Shown here piece after piece: positions 23,012 through 35,130 of a stretch of 64,000 nt of DNA. Both the position numbers and the translations under genes were made by a program. The notes under the pieces were generated by a model. It did no database searches, was not told where the DNA came from, and worked only from the letters and a program-made list of their open reading frames with translations. Within the stretch, counting starts at the first letter, position 1. Each line of letters opens with the position of its first letter. Location of the stretch: positions 780,781-844,780 of the forward strand of contig NW_025813796.1 in assembly GCF_021917145.1 (NCBI RefSeq), in the 5' to 3' direction. This stretch comes from Hypomesus transpacificus. Taxonomy: Eukaryota; Chordata; Actinopteri; Osmeriformes; Osmeridae.

Positions 23012-26000
23012 ATGACGACCAGCACGAGGTACAAGAGCCGAACGCTCAAATCAGGTAAGGCATGTTTGCAGCATACTCAATCAATTACCAATCAATTGTT
23101 TCCCATTCATTCTACTGTTCTCTCTTGGTCTCTTGCACCCGTCTTGTTGGCTTCATCTTTCTTTCACCTGCCACTAATGTGTACCTTCCTTGTCCATGGA
23201 CGCACTGGATCATTCCATCGCGGATACTACTCAGGAGATGATATAGAGGTAAGCATTTATGAAGCACGTTCAATGAAAAAAAAGAAGCGAGATATCATTT
23301 GAGAATTCAGTCAACGTAACCTAATTTGTCGGTTTCATTTATGTCCATATGATCTGTGTATGAACAGACGTGGTTTATAAACAATGAACGAGATTCACGA
23401 CGTACATTTAGCAAAATTGTCGAATCCGCCTATAACCGGTGTGTGACCCAATTTAGGATGGTGTTCTTGCCTGTTTTTATTTCTGCTCAACCAACTGTGA
23501 GTTACTGAGTTGCTATTGTGTCGCCTGGTGTGCGCGCGTCCAGTGTTTGTATGTTCAAGCTGCGCGCGGATCACCGGCATAGGCGCTTGTTGGCCCAGGT
23601 AACACCCCTGCAATACACTGAAAGGTGTATGAGGAGGATGTACAGTTATTCGTCTCTTAATTTAAGTCGTAATGTTTTCGAAAATTTTACAGTCGATGAA
23701 TGCCTAAGGTTAGGGTTACTTGTCCTTTCTTCAACCATCTCTGAGGGCTTGCCTACAGCCACTATCCAGCATAGCTTTACTGGTCTATGGAAAGAGGTTT
23801 AGACAGTTCCCCATTAATGGCACACATGGGCGTAATGTCTGAACAACAAATTTGTCAAAGCCAATCCTGTCTCCATAGCAACTCCAGTCCATCTCAGCTC
23901 TTGTTTGGGAGATTTTAAGGAGTTTTTCTTCTGGTCTCTGTCCCTTCTTGAAGCTGATCTACTCACGGATGATTATGCCATGCTCCCCCACACAAAACGA
24001 GCCTGCCCAAACACACACACAGGCACATGCACATTGATCTGTGCTCATATCCTGCAAAACAATTTACACTTGTACATAACTCACAGACACATTGGATGCT
24101 CTTTGGGTTGATATTCCTCACAAGATCTCAGTAGCGAGCACTCAACGGGAAGAAATGCCAACCAATGAGGTGGACCAAGTGACACACATACACGCGCACA
24201 AGCACACATGAATAACGAGAGTCTTTTAGTCCTTGGGAGAGATGCTCTGTGGACCATGAGCTCGTATGCGACAGTATGTTAAATGCAGTGGCTCTCCCCT
24301 CCCCCCATGAGAAGATCTGCCAGCCTGCCACAGCGTATTACTGGTCGGTCTGTGGACATCCTCAGGGCAAACTCCCTCTCCCAGAATACCCCTCTGCCTG
24401 CTGCCTCAATAAAACATGAAGGGAATTATGGGAATGCCCTACTAACATGGCAGCAATGTTGCCTTCTGGAGCCGTGCGATACCGAGGGAAGCTGTGTCAT
24501 TGGATGGTTCCTCGTGCACTAGCACGTCTCCGCCAATGACACGACGACTTCTGTGAGGCCTTGCACTGATTGATCATGTGTGTGACTTGCTTCTGTGTCT
24601 CTGGGTACTGTAGGAGAAAGAGTACGTTGGGTTCGCAACCCTTCCCAACCAGGTTCACAGGAAGTCGGTGAAGAAAGGATTTGACTTCACCCTCATGGTT
24701 GCAGGTGAGAGGGCAGAGCCGTGAAGGGGAGGCAGTAAAAACAGACCAGTTTATGACCAGAATGTATACTGGTCATATTTCGTTATGACCAGAACGTATA
24801 CTGAATTGTGAGTAGTGTGAAAATGACTTGTGTTTACCATTGTTCTCCAGGGGAGTCCGGCCTGGGTAAATCCACTCTGGTGAACAGCCTGTTTCTAACC
24901 GACTTGCACAAGGACAGGAAACTGCTCAATGCTGAGGGTGAGGCAACAATAACTGTCAGAAGTCACAGTTGTATCCCTTTTTTAAGATGAGGCAGTGTTG
25001 CTTCAGGTAATGAAAAGAGTCTAAATGGAGGATGCTAAAAGGCAGATTCACTACCGGTTAGCGAGACGCTCTCACAAGGGTTTTCTGTATTTTATTGTAT
25101 ATTTTATTTGAATTCTAACTCCATTTAGTATTGCTAGTTTATGTACCCTTAGTCTAGATAAGCCACATATTTAAATTTAAGCTTCCTATACGTTTTAACT
25201 GTATGCACCTTCCTGCCAAAGCAAATGTCTGTGCAAACTTTCATGGCGAAATAAATCCCATTCTGATTCTGTGTGCCCGTGTCTTGCTCTAGAGCGTATC
25301 AGCCAGACAGTGGAGATCACCAAGTACACCGTCGATATCGAGGAGAAGGGCGTCAAGCTGAAGCTCACTATCGTAGACACACCTGGCTTCGGAGACGCCG
25401 TCAACAATACTGAGTGGTATGCGAGTGTGCGATTGCCCGTCACTGCAGTAAACTCGATGATACTTTCATGGGTTTTTCACGACTTGATTGGTTGTATGTT
25501 GCCAGCTGGAGGCCCATCACAGACTACATCGATCAGCAGTTTGAGCAGTACTTCAGAGACGAGAACGGACTGAACAGGAAGAACATCCAGGACAGCCGAG
25601 TCCACTGCTGTCTCTACTTTATACCCCCCTTTGGACATGGGTAAGACAAGCTCGCACGCACACACACACACACACAGACACACGGACACACACACACAGA
25701 CACACTCACTCCAAACACGCACGCGCCCTCACGCTGAGCTGGTGACTGTCCGCAGGCTGCGCCCGGTCGACGTGGAGTTCATGAAGGCACTGCAGGACAA
25801 GGTCAACGTGGTCCCGCTCATCTCCAAAGCGGACTGTCTCACGCCCACCGAGATCCGAAAGCTCAAAGACCGGGTAAGGCCAGAGCCGGCGAGCAGCCGA
25901 GATGGAGCCCGCGGTCGGAGCTGGCCTCTGAGGATGCCGTAGCGTCCGGATTGACTGTAAACTGCCTCTGGGCGTTCTCTCACCTACCACTCCCCCCCCC

Positions 26001-26455
26001 CCCCCCTTCCTTGTCTGTTCAGCTGAGAGAGGAGATAGACAAGCTGGGGATCAAGGTCTACCAGTTCCCCGACTGTGACTCCGATGAAGAGGAGGACTTC
26101 AAGCAGAAAGACCGAGAGCTGAAGGTGTGTGCTTCCTACAGCTGTGTGTCACACACACCTCCAAGTCGCATCACTTCCCCTATCCTCCCTCCAAAACAAC
26201 GGTGTGTGTGTGTGTTTTAGGAGAGCACTCCTTTTGCCGTGATCGGCAGCAATACTGTGGTGGAGGCCCGAGGCCAGAGAGTGAGAGGGAGGCTTTACCC
26301 ATGGGGCATTGTGGAGGGTAGGACCCCCCCCCCCCCCCTCTGTTCTGCTCCGCACCGCTCTAAGAGGCTTCCAGTAATCTCCCAAATATCAGTTTCCAGT
26401 ATTCTGTTCTGGATTCATCTTAATGTTGACGCTACCGTGTGTGTGTGTGTCTGTG

Positions 26456-26490
<35 letters not shown>

Positions 26491-27931
26491 CTAGTGGAGA
26501 ACCAGTCCCACTGTGACTTTGTCAAGCTGAGGACCATGCTAATCAGGACGCACATGCATGACCTGAAGGACATCACCTGCGACTGTCACTATGAAAACTA
26601 CAGAGCCCAGTGCATCCAGATCATGACCAGGTAGATGCAGTGTGTGTGTGTGTGTGTTTATGGATCAGAATCAGAATTGGGTTTATTCTCCATGTAGTTT
26701 TACACAAAAACTGAATTTGCTGTTGCAGGAAGGTGAAAAAAGGTGGCAGGAAGGTGGTAGGAAAAGTAAAAAAGTACAGTTTAATCTGACTTGAGTCAGA
26801 TGGCTGAGCGGTTAGGGAGTTTGGGTATTAATCAGAAGGTTGCTAGTTCAATTCCCGATCGTGCCAAATGACGTTGTGTCCTTGGGCAAGGCACTTCACC
26901 CTACTTGCCTCGGGGAGAATGTCCCTGTACTTACTGTGAGTCGCTCTGGATAAGAGCGTCTGCTAAATGACTAAATGTAAATGTAATTCTTAGAATTAGT
27001 TAATAAATAAAAAGGCAACTATTTTAAATATTTTTAAAAATATATATTTATTTATTTATATATAAGAATATGAATGGGCAGCATAGTGCAAGTGCAGATC
27101 GAGGTGGCTTGTGCGTAGTGGAATAGGTGTCAGACTTAAAATAGATAATAGTTCAATGTCAGTGGGAGTCCTTGGCCTTGTTGAAGAGGCCAGTAGCAGA
27201 TGGAAAGAAACTGTTCTCATGGCGTGAGGGAAGGTGTCGTTCAGGACTGTCCAATTGTCTTTTAAATCTGCAGTAGAACTCGTTCAGGTCATTGGCCAGG
27301 TGGGAGTCGTTAGTGGAGTGGGGGGCTCTGGGCTTGTAGTTGGTGATGTGCCTGAGCCCCCTCCAGACAGAAGCAGATTCGTTAGCGGGGAACTGGTGTT
27401 TTGACTACAGTCGTTTAGCCTCTCTCACCGCCTCGCTAAACCTGTCTCTATCCCCACTAAACGCTTGATCACTGTATGTTTGTGTGTGTTTGTATGACGA
27501 AGGCTCACTCTTTTTTGTGTGTGGGTGTTTAGTGATCACTCCTGTATTGTGTGTGTAAATATTTGTGTTCAGGGCAGACCCGGTCTTAAGTGTGTGTGTC
27601 ATTTGGGCTCACTCCTGTCTTTTGCGTGTGTGTGTGTTGCAGTAAGATGAATGCTGTTAACCGTGTCGAGAGCCCGATCCCCATCTTGCCCCTGTCTACT
27701 CCGGACGTGGAGACGGAGAAGCTGATCAAGATGAAGGATGAAGAGGTACGAGACCCACTGTTCCAGCCCAAGCTGCTACTGTACAGCTAAGTGCTTTCTG
27801 TGGGTGTGCCACTCTCTCTCTCTCAAATCCTCTCTCTCCCTCAAATCCTCTTTCACTCCTCCCTGCAGTTGAGAAGGATGCAGCAGATGCTACAGAAGAT
27901 GCAGCAGCAAATGCACGAGCAAGACCTGTGA
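23012..27931 (+). CDS. septin5: septin-5
   Basis: GTP-binding filament protein of the SEPT2 subgroup; in mammals it associates with syntaxin and restrains vesicle exocytosis in neurons and platelets. Exons: 23012-23054, 23235-23248, 24614-24704, 24851-24937, 25293-25416, 25506-25640, 25756-25873, 26023-26124, 26221-26317, 26495-26630, 27643-27745 and 27869-27931, 370 residues (human 369). The GTPase has the P-loop GESGLGKST, switch motif DTPGFGD and specificity motif SKAD. A polybasic block HRKSVKKG precedes the domain, the septin element [11 protein letters not shown] follows, and a coiled-coil tail with [12 protein letters not shown] ends the protein. The N-terminus [15 protein letters not shown] resembles human MSTGLRYKSK. 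The 14-nt second exon is inferred from phase and homology. A GTG with open frame at 22979 was not used because the Kozak-like ATG at 23012 fits the family. Confidence 0.94.
25070..25275 (+). mobile_element. non-LTR retroelement 3' end in septin5 intron 4
   Basis: An AT-rich block ends in gcaaactttcatggcgaaat, an AATAAA at 25250-25255 and a CATTCTGATTCTG terminus. It is the same kind of tail as at 18260. It is in sense orientation and stops about 20 bases before the acceptor of septin5 exon 5. Confidence 0.55.
26437..26491. repeat. GT microsatellite before septin5 exon 10
   Basis: GT repeats run to within a few bases of the CTAG acceptor at 26491-26494, so the repeat supplies most of the sequence where the polypyrimidine tract normally lies. 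Confidence 0.9.
26660..27420 (-). mobile_element. degraded non-LTR-like repeat in septin5 intron 10
   Basis: It starts with ggatcagaatcagaattggg, the reverse complement of an ATTCTGATTCTG tail. It includes text I know as a dispersed fish repeat, such as agaaactgttctcatggcg and ctcgttcaggtcattggcca. It is interrupted by a SINE at 26793-26987. Boundaries are approximate and the family is not named with confidence. Confidence 0.5.
26793..26987 (+). mobile_element. tRNA-derived SINE, full-length copy 3
   Basis: Head GTCAGATGGCTGAGCGGTTA, core TTGGGCAAGGCACTTCACC and tail GATAAGAGCGTCTGCTAAAT are all intact, and it ends in a short ATGTAA-type tail. It lies in sense orientation in septin5 intron 10, nested in an older repeat. 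Confidence 0.85.
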
Positions 27932-28097
27932 GGCCTCGACTTCCTCGGCCTCGCGCCCAACCACTGTTTACGTGGGCGGAGCATCACGGGGCCCATTCAA
28001 CACGACCTGCCGTGTGTCAATTCATCTCCACCAGGATGTCGGCGAGTTGACATTGTCTCCGATTGCCTGGGATAACAGGCTTGGTTTCCTGAGAACA

Positions 28098-28103
28098 AAT
28101 AAA
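28098..28103 (+). terminator. polyadenylation signal of septin5
   Basis: AATAAA about 170 bases past the septin5 stop codon. A longer 3' UTR is possible, but this is the first canonical signal. Confidence 0.65.
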
Positions 28104-29317
28104 TAATTTGCATGTCACCTGTTTTTGGTAGAAAAAACCCCACAGGATAAACCCAGCACAGAACAGGGTCTACAGTTGTTGTTTTTTCTGCTTTTCTGGT
28201 GGATCCAGTCTTCAGCCAAGTATAGCCAAGCTTTGTAGTATCTTTGTAGATTGCACTTTGTTACCTGACACATCAGTTGTTGTTAGATTTACTGAAGGGA
28301 AAGTGGTTTGTCATTCATGTAGATTTGAGTACTTCCTATGCACTATTTGACCTACTAAGTCCCACAGTGAGCTCGTTTATTTATTGTACAGTTAATTTAT
28401 TTTCTTTTTGACTGTTTATTCCATGGTGTTAGCCTGTGTGTGTGATGAACATGGTTGTGTGTATGTGTGAGAGAGACAGACATAAAAAAGGGTGTGTTTG
28501 TGTCAGCAAAAATTGTGTCATTTTTTTGACCAGCGGAATAGAAGCCAAAGTGATGACAATTAGGTTCTACAGGCATTGTCTCTTTAACGTTCAAGGACTT
28601 CCTCTGAGGTGTACTATTGGTTTATGAAGCGTTGCACCACAATCAATAATCTTACAATTTGTTGCAGACAAACCAGTGATGAAATCTCATGTTATTGGCC
28701 AGCTACCAGACATGAGCATGGCACACGTGTGAGTAGTGTACATGGATGTGAGGTTATTTTGTCTGTTAATTAAAATATTGTCAGCATGTTGTTCACGCAG
28801 TCGAGGTTACAGACTGACTCACAATGCTCATCAATAATAAAACCGATGTTGAGACACTTTTACATCACAGGCTGGATGTCCTTCATTAATTGTGAAATCA
28901 CCTAGTTTCATGTCGTGGTACAACATCACGTGTGCATTTTGAAAGCTTGTAAAAGTTTTACGGTCCTGAGGCTGGTGGAGGCGGGTATACTGGAATTCCG
29001 CGCATGCCCATACTCTGGCATTTAAAAGGAGCCTTTGGTGTTTTACAGTAAACGCTGTATGGATCTCAAGATTTCGAATAGGATTAAGCTGAATGGGCTT
29101 GTTATGGAACATCTGTCTTTGTATAGCACGTCATCCACTATGCTTCCGCGTAACAAGACCTTGCTGACTAAACAGTAGTGGGGTAGCTACAGAAGATTAA
29201 TTGCAGAACTACTCTCAAGTGCGGTTTGACAGGATACTTTAGTGTAATAGGTTTTACTCTTCACTCGATAGCATCAGCGCACCGTGTTTTATCTTCTTTA
29301 TTGAGGCAAATCGGGCG
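28104..29317. other. septin5-mctp1 intergenic region
   Basis: About 1.2 kb with no coding exon that I recognise. In mammals GP1BB follows SEPT5 directly; no leucine-rich-repeat coding sequence is visible here. The right end must hold the mctp1 promoter and 5' UTR; no TATA box stands out. Confidence 0.5.
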
Positions 29318-32300
29318 ATGGAGAGAGGTGAATGGAACGAGGATGAAGGCTCGTCCCACCAAAACAAATTGTCTAAACAATTTCAAGCTAAAACCAAGCT
29401 TAATCTCAGCCTTAATCTTGGCTCAAGAGAGACAGGAGAGAAAAGGGAGAGGGGGATGTGGATGTTCAAGAGAAAGAAAAAGAGGCAACATGTTTTGGAC
29501 AGAGTGATCTCCTTGTCTCAACCTGACCTGCTCTGCTCCGCTCCTGTGGATCTTGACAGAGAGGAGTCGCCCCTCTGCGGCAAAGTGAACCCCAGCTCCG
29601 GCTACAGCCGCAACAATAGTCAAGCAGGCGCCGAAAGAATGCAGTCCGACGCAAAGACACCCATCAGCTGCATGGAGAGTAAGACGCCCACGGTGGCTTA
29701 TCTGGTACAGTCACACCATAAGAGCTCCTCTCTTGGTTCGGCGTGTTTGGAGCGGCTGAGCGATGAACCGGCCACCGGGAACCAGGCTGTAGCACTGGAA
29801 GAAGATGATCAGCTGCAGGTAAGGATCTTAAAATATTGCACTCATCAGCTGCATTTCATAAAAAATGTAGATGTAATAAATTGCGACAATACTGTAGACT
29901 GAAACGAGGGAGGCATTTCAGCACAACAGATGCATTTTTATTTATTTATCAGAAGATCTTTTTTCCTACTGTTGCCGAAAAATCAGTCATTTACGACCAG
30001 GTGCACAGGTGCTTTGATCTAGGTGCGTCGAGGTACATCTTTTATAGCATAGATGATACAATAATTTGTTTTAGTTATGTCAACATGAAACAGGATATTA
30101 AATCTTGGTCACATTGTCCGAAGAGCGCTGAACGGACCCTGGTCTAGAGGTAAGAATCGTGATAGCGCACCCGAGGACGTTACTCAACCTGTTGAGGTCA
30201 GGTTGAAAGTTCACTCTTACTCAATGCACGGATAATCCCTATGGTCGGTAAGGAGACTCTCAACTAGCTACTCCTCTCCTGTAACCAATGAGGCATTTTG
30301 CTCAGTTCCTGGTCTTCATTTTTGGGGAAAATCTTTGTGAGAACAGCCACACAGAGTTAGGTTTTTAGGAGTTTTCCGCAAAAGTTTGAAAACAACTTTG
30401 TGCCTACATTGATGTTGTAAATGGATTATAGTAGGCCTATAAATGCACAGACGTGGAGCATGTGGATTTGATATGGCAACGATTCTACAGCAGGACTGTG
30501 CGATGTCAAGGAGATCGGAGAGAGCGAGGCTCGTTTTACAGCAAAACTGGGCAAACTGAAAGTCTGGCATTCCAGTCTGCCATGAGAACGCCAAGGGGCC
30601 CACCTGCCTGCTCCAACCTGCACAGTTCAATTACACCACTGTTTGGAACAACGGACTACGCTGCTCCCTTCTCCGGTGTCACGCTTTAGTGGGCTGTCTG
30701 CAAACCCAGCTTCCGTAGGGAGGGCTGTGTTGTGTTTACGAGTCTTTCCTCCTTATTCCCTAGCCAATAGCACCTTGTTTTCCAACAAACATGTTTATGT
30801 GTGCCAGTGAGACTCATGTGTCTTGTGTGTGGTTGTGATTCTCTTTAAAGGGCACGCCACCATTTCTATGGTTTTGAAACCCCCTTCTGAATAGCCAGAA
30901 CGTAGTCAAATCGACTTCCTAACGTTTGCTTGTGGTGTCAATGGAGTAGACCGTTTTTTACAGTCTTTCTTGTTCCATCCACTTGCATTGCTTATAAAAC
31001 CAACAAACCTCCCATAAATCTCATGAATGTCCCATATTTGAAGATGGGTTACATACTCGGAAGAAACAGCATGTCTAGGGCATACCAAAAGTGTCTAGGC
31101 CAAATGTCTAGCCAAAGGTCTAGGGCAAGGCTCGCCCTGTGGCTCACCGGACTAATGTCCGGACCAGGCTGAGACCTCACTGTGGCAGCCTGGGTCCTTT
31201 ACCACGTGTCATCCCCTCTCTTTTCCCCTACATTTCCCGTCTCCCCCCAAAAAACAGAAATGCCACCAAATGGTCTGGGGCAAGCCAACTGTTATAGTAT
31301 GAGAGACACACAGAGTGAACTTCAGTCCATTTGCTCCAGCTGCAATATGGGAAAGTCTCTCCCTTTTGAAGCTGCCTTTCTCCGTGAGGAGTTAGTCATG
31401 ACTCTCCAGCTTCCAGGAGACACCTTTTACTACTATTGATCTGTTGGGGGCAGGTTTAATTATTGTTCGAGCACTCTGGTTCAGGAAGGCGATGGGTTAT
31501 TGGAAATATGACAGTATCACAAACTCATCAAATGTGATCTGTGTGGAAGTAAGGTGCATTGGGACTGATGTACAATCATGCTCTATCCTCAGTTCCCCTG
31601 ATGCTAAAGATGTAAAAGGACTGTTTTGGAAAGTCTGTACTGTGAATTATTCAAGTCTACCAATGAGAAGAACATTCTAGTGGATGAGGAGGCAGCTCGC
31701 ACAGATCTGACGTGTGTGAATATGTGTGTGTGTGTGTAAGCATGCTTGGTGCATGCTTAGGCAGCACAAAAACAGTCACTGTTATAATCAGCACTTCCTG
31801 TGATAAAAAAAACCCCATCTCTGTTGTGTGTGTGTGCATTTGTGTGAGTGTGGCTGGTTGTGTGCTCGCTTACTGTATCCACGGACCAAGTTTACAAAGT
31901 TCCAGGAAGTAGGACCGAGGTTTCAAGTCATTTTACTGAACTCGCAACTTTTCACACAACTCAACATGCCGATGCATTTCGACCCGGGCAGTAGGCAGAA
32001 GCAAAGGCTCAAGTCGTCTGTGATCAATTTTCCTATTCAGAGGGTACATTTGCATAGACTCTACAAACGTTGTCACAACATGGGCGACAGAGTTAATCTG
32101 AAAGCCAAGAGTCTGTAACAGGAGAAGAAATGATCGCAAGCGTCATTTCCACAACACAGTGGAAATTTCCAAACACAGGAAAATGAACTTATTGTGTTCA
32201 TGGTAGTTCAGGCCTTTGCGACTGTCAAACTAAGATGTGTCCACTGGAGAGATTACAGCAGCGCCCAATCGCGTCCCTCCTTCACCTGTTCCTGCTCCTC

Positions 32301-33032
32301 CCTCTCTCGGTTTAGCCACTCCACACTCCTCTAAGCTCCTCAGGCTGTTTACCTGTCCCTCTATCCCCTCTTGCACTTGTTCTCCCTGCCTCTCCCTATG
32401 CCTCGGTCTCCCGGTGCCTTCCGACTGCCTCTCTGCCTCTCTCTCCTCCGTCCTCTCTCTCTCCCTCCGCCTGCCTCCCTCTCGTCCTCTCCCGATGACG
32501 GAGGGCTTGGCCGCGGAGACCCGGCTGGCGTTTCGAGTGTTGCTCAGCTCCGCCGCTCAGAATGAGTCGTCTCCCCTGGCGTCGACGTGCGGACGGCTGC
32601 TATCGGTGAGCCCTGACCCCCTGACCCTCCCTCCACCAGGCCTCTTGGGCTCCCCCTCCTCCCTCTACCGGTCTTCAGAGTCGAGATGTGGACTGTCTTT
32701 TGACGTCGTGCGGAGATTGGGAGGACGACTCGTCCTTTGCTTGTCTTGGATATTTATAGAATCTGTGAGGTTCAGAATGTCCTAGATGACCACCCAGTCA
32801 GTGGTTCACCCCATATAGAATCTAGATCGCGTTTGCGATGTTGTGGTATAACTCTGAACGAAAGGAACTGTTTTCGCTAGCCTAAGATACTCAAACGGAG
32901 TCTGAGATGTTGGTTAGGGAAAGTGTTTGTGTGTCTGGTCCCGGCACCAGTGTTTGTTTGGGTGTCGGAATTGATTATCTCCATCGAACAAACCTCTGGT
33001 GCTGTTTTTCACGCTCATTATTCCTGACAGAG

Positions 33033-33064
<32 letters not shown>

Positions 33065-35098
33065 AAAGGCGGCGAGGGGGGTGGGGGTGTAGGCGTGCAG
33101 CATCACCCTCTTACTGTTCTATGTGCATGCAGTCACACGCTGGTCCAACCCCTTCACGCTCTAATGACTATGGTGTTGATGGTGTTCTGGTGTATGAGCA
33201 GGACGGGATGACTGATGCTCGGTACACATGTAGGAGTAATGGGATTAATATGAGGCTGCGGAATGGAGATGTAAGATGAATGGTCTGTGTGTGAGGGAGA
33301 GGAAGCGAGGGAGAGAGAGGAAGAGAGAGAGAGTGACAGAGAGTGTCAGAGAAAGGGAGGGAGGGAGAGAGGGAGAGAGGGGGAGAGGGAGAGAGGGGGA
33401 GAAAGCGAGAGGGGGGAGAGAGAGACAGAGAGCGAGATGCAGAGGATGAGTCATTCTTTCAGGAGATTCCTCTACAGGGTGACAGCAGAAGCCTTGGTGG
33501 CAGGGATATCAAAGTAGCCTCCACGTCCCTGGATCTCCCGGGTCTCCCACACAGGAATAGGCATCATGCATGTTTGAACAAAGTGCAGCCTTTACCCAAA
33601 CTTCCATGTCACCAACATGACCTGGTTCCAAATGAGAAGGAGGCAGATCAGAGCATGTAACTCTTTTCTGACACACACACACACATACACACAAACATAA
33701 AAATAGCCCTATCTCTGTGTGTAACGGCCTCACTGATAGGATTGCTCCTGATCTGAGGTTCTGCATGCTCTGCTCTGCTTTATTTAGCCCTCCCCCAGGA
33801 CAGTAAGTCCGCTAAGCAGTGTTATCTAAACACCGGTAGCCTGCTTCCACACACAGCCAGCCCCGTGGCTCAGCCTCTGGTTGTAGCGTGACACCTGTCA
33901 TTCATCTTTACCTCACCTGCCTAGGCCAATCAGAAACCCACATGCCCGGGACCATGGGAAAGACCGATTCGATCGACAGCACAGTATCGACACAGCTCTC
34001 GATCCCGATCCTAGCCGTGGTCTCTGACGGCGTCGAGCAAGTCTTGGCAAACTTGGCAGCCAGTAGAAACCCTAGTTGACCCCTCCGCAGTTCAGTTTCC
34101 AACTCAGCCTCCGTAACAAGAGTGATTACGCATGAGAGGGGATAGGTTGTTGGCAGGGGCTAGTGTTATTGACTGGGCCAGTTGGCAAGCGATTATGGAG
34201 CTATCCCCACAACAGGGGAGTTGGATGTCAGACACGGGTCCTGATGAATTCTCCCTTGACTGCTGACTTGTGCAGTGTGCAACTCTGTAGAATGTGCGTG
34301 TGTTTGTTGAGAGAGAGAGACAGAGACAGAGGAAGAGAAGGCGATTGCTTTACAGTCGTTGAAATGTGGAGCGTGTTAGCCTGACGTGGACTAGCGCTGT
34401 AGATGAGTGTGGTAGAGACAGGTCGTGAATGAAGATGGCAGGTAAGAGTTTCCGTGTGCCAAGGTAACGCAACGCCCTGTTACATCAAACGGTGTGATGG
34501 CATAGAGACTGTGCCAGGAAGGAGTTCACTCTGGTTCGCTCTTACTTACTGGAACGAATTAACGATGACAGCTCAGGGAGTTGATGCAAGAATTTCAGCC
34601 GTCGGTTGCTTAAACGTTACAATCTGAGGAAACTGTGGGGTGAATATCCTGTCAGTGCGCAGCTCAGCCACAACAGAAAGGAGCTTGGATGTTTATCAGT
34701 GCATATGGACATGAAAACATGTTAGAACACGTCTGTATCTTGGTGAAAAAACACCACGAGTGTGTTTGGATGTGAGTCGTCACATCTGGTGGTTTTGTCA
34801 GTGCGGTGTTTTTGCTTCCGCGGCCGACTCTTTCTCACAGTGGGGCTGCAAGACGGGGGTAGTGTGGGCAGAACAGAGGTGATGTTGAGGTAACGTTGTC
34901 TCCTGTCCCTCCAGGGAATGAGTGCCCATGGCGCCTCGGCGGTTAACTCCCAGCGAGCCCTCCCCACCTCGACCCTGTACAAGCTGGACATCGACCTGAA
35001 GAGGGGGAACAACCTGGCCATCAGGGACCGAGGAGGTGTGGGCGTCTCCCTCCCTCTCTGTCGCTCTCTCTCAGCTCTGCCTGTCTCTCCGCCTGTGG

Positions 35099-35130
<32 letters not shown>

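Larger units (their letters stand above)
29819..34914 (+). other. mctp1 intron 1
   Basis: A 5.1 kb intron, the longest of the gene. It holds a candidate alternative first exon (32495-32605), a purine-rich GA tract and short GT runs. No other exon fits phase and homology. Confidence 0.6.

Noticed and set aside
32371-32565. CRISPR-like or other regularly spaced repeat arrays in the C/T-rich stretches
   Set aside because: All repeats seen are simple microsatellites or retroelement ends; none has constant spacers, and the genome is vertebrate.
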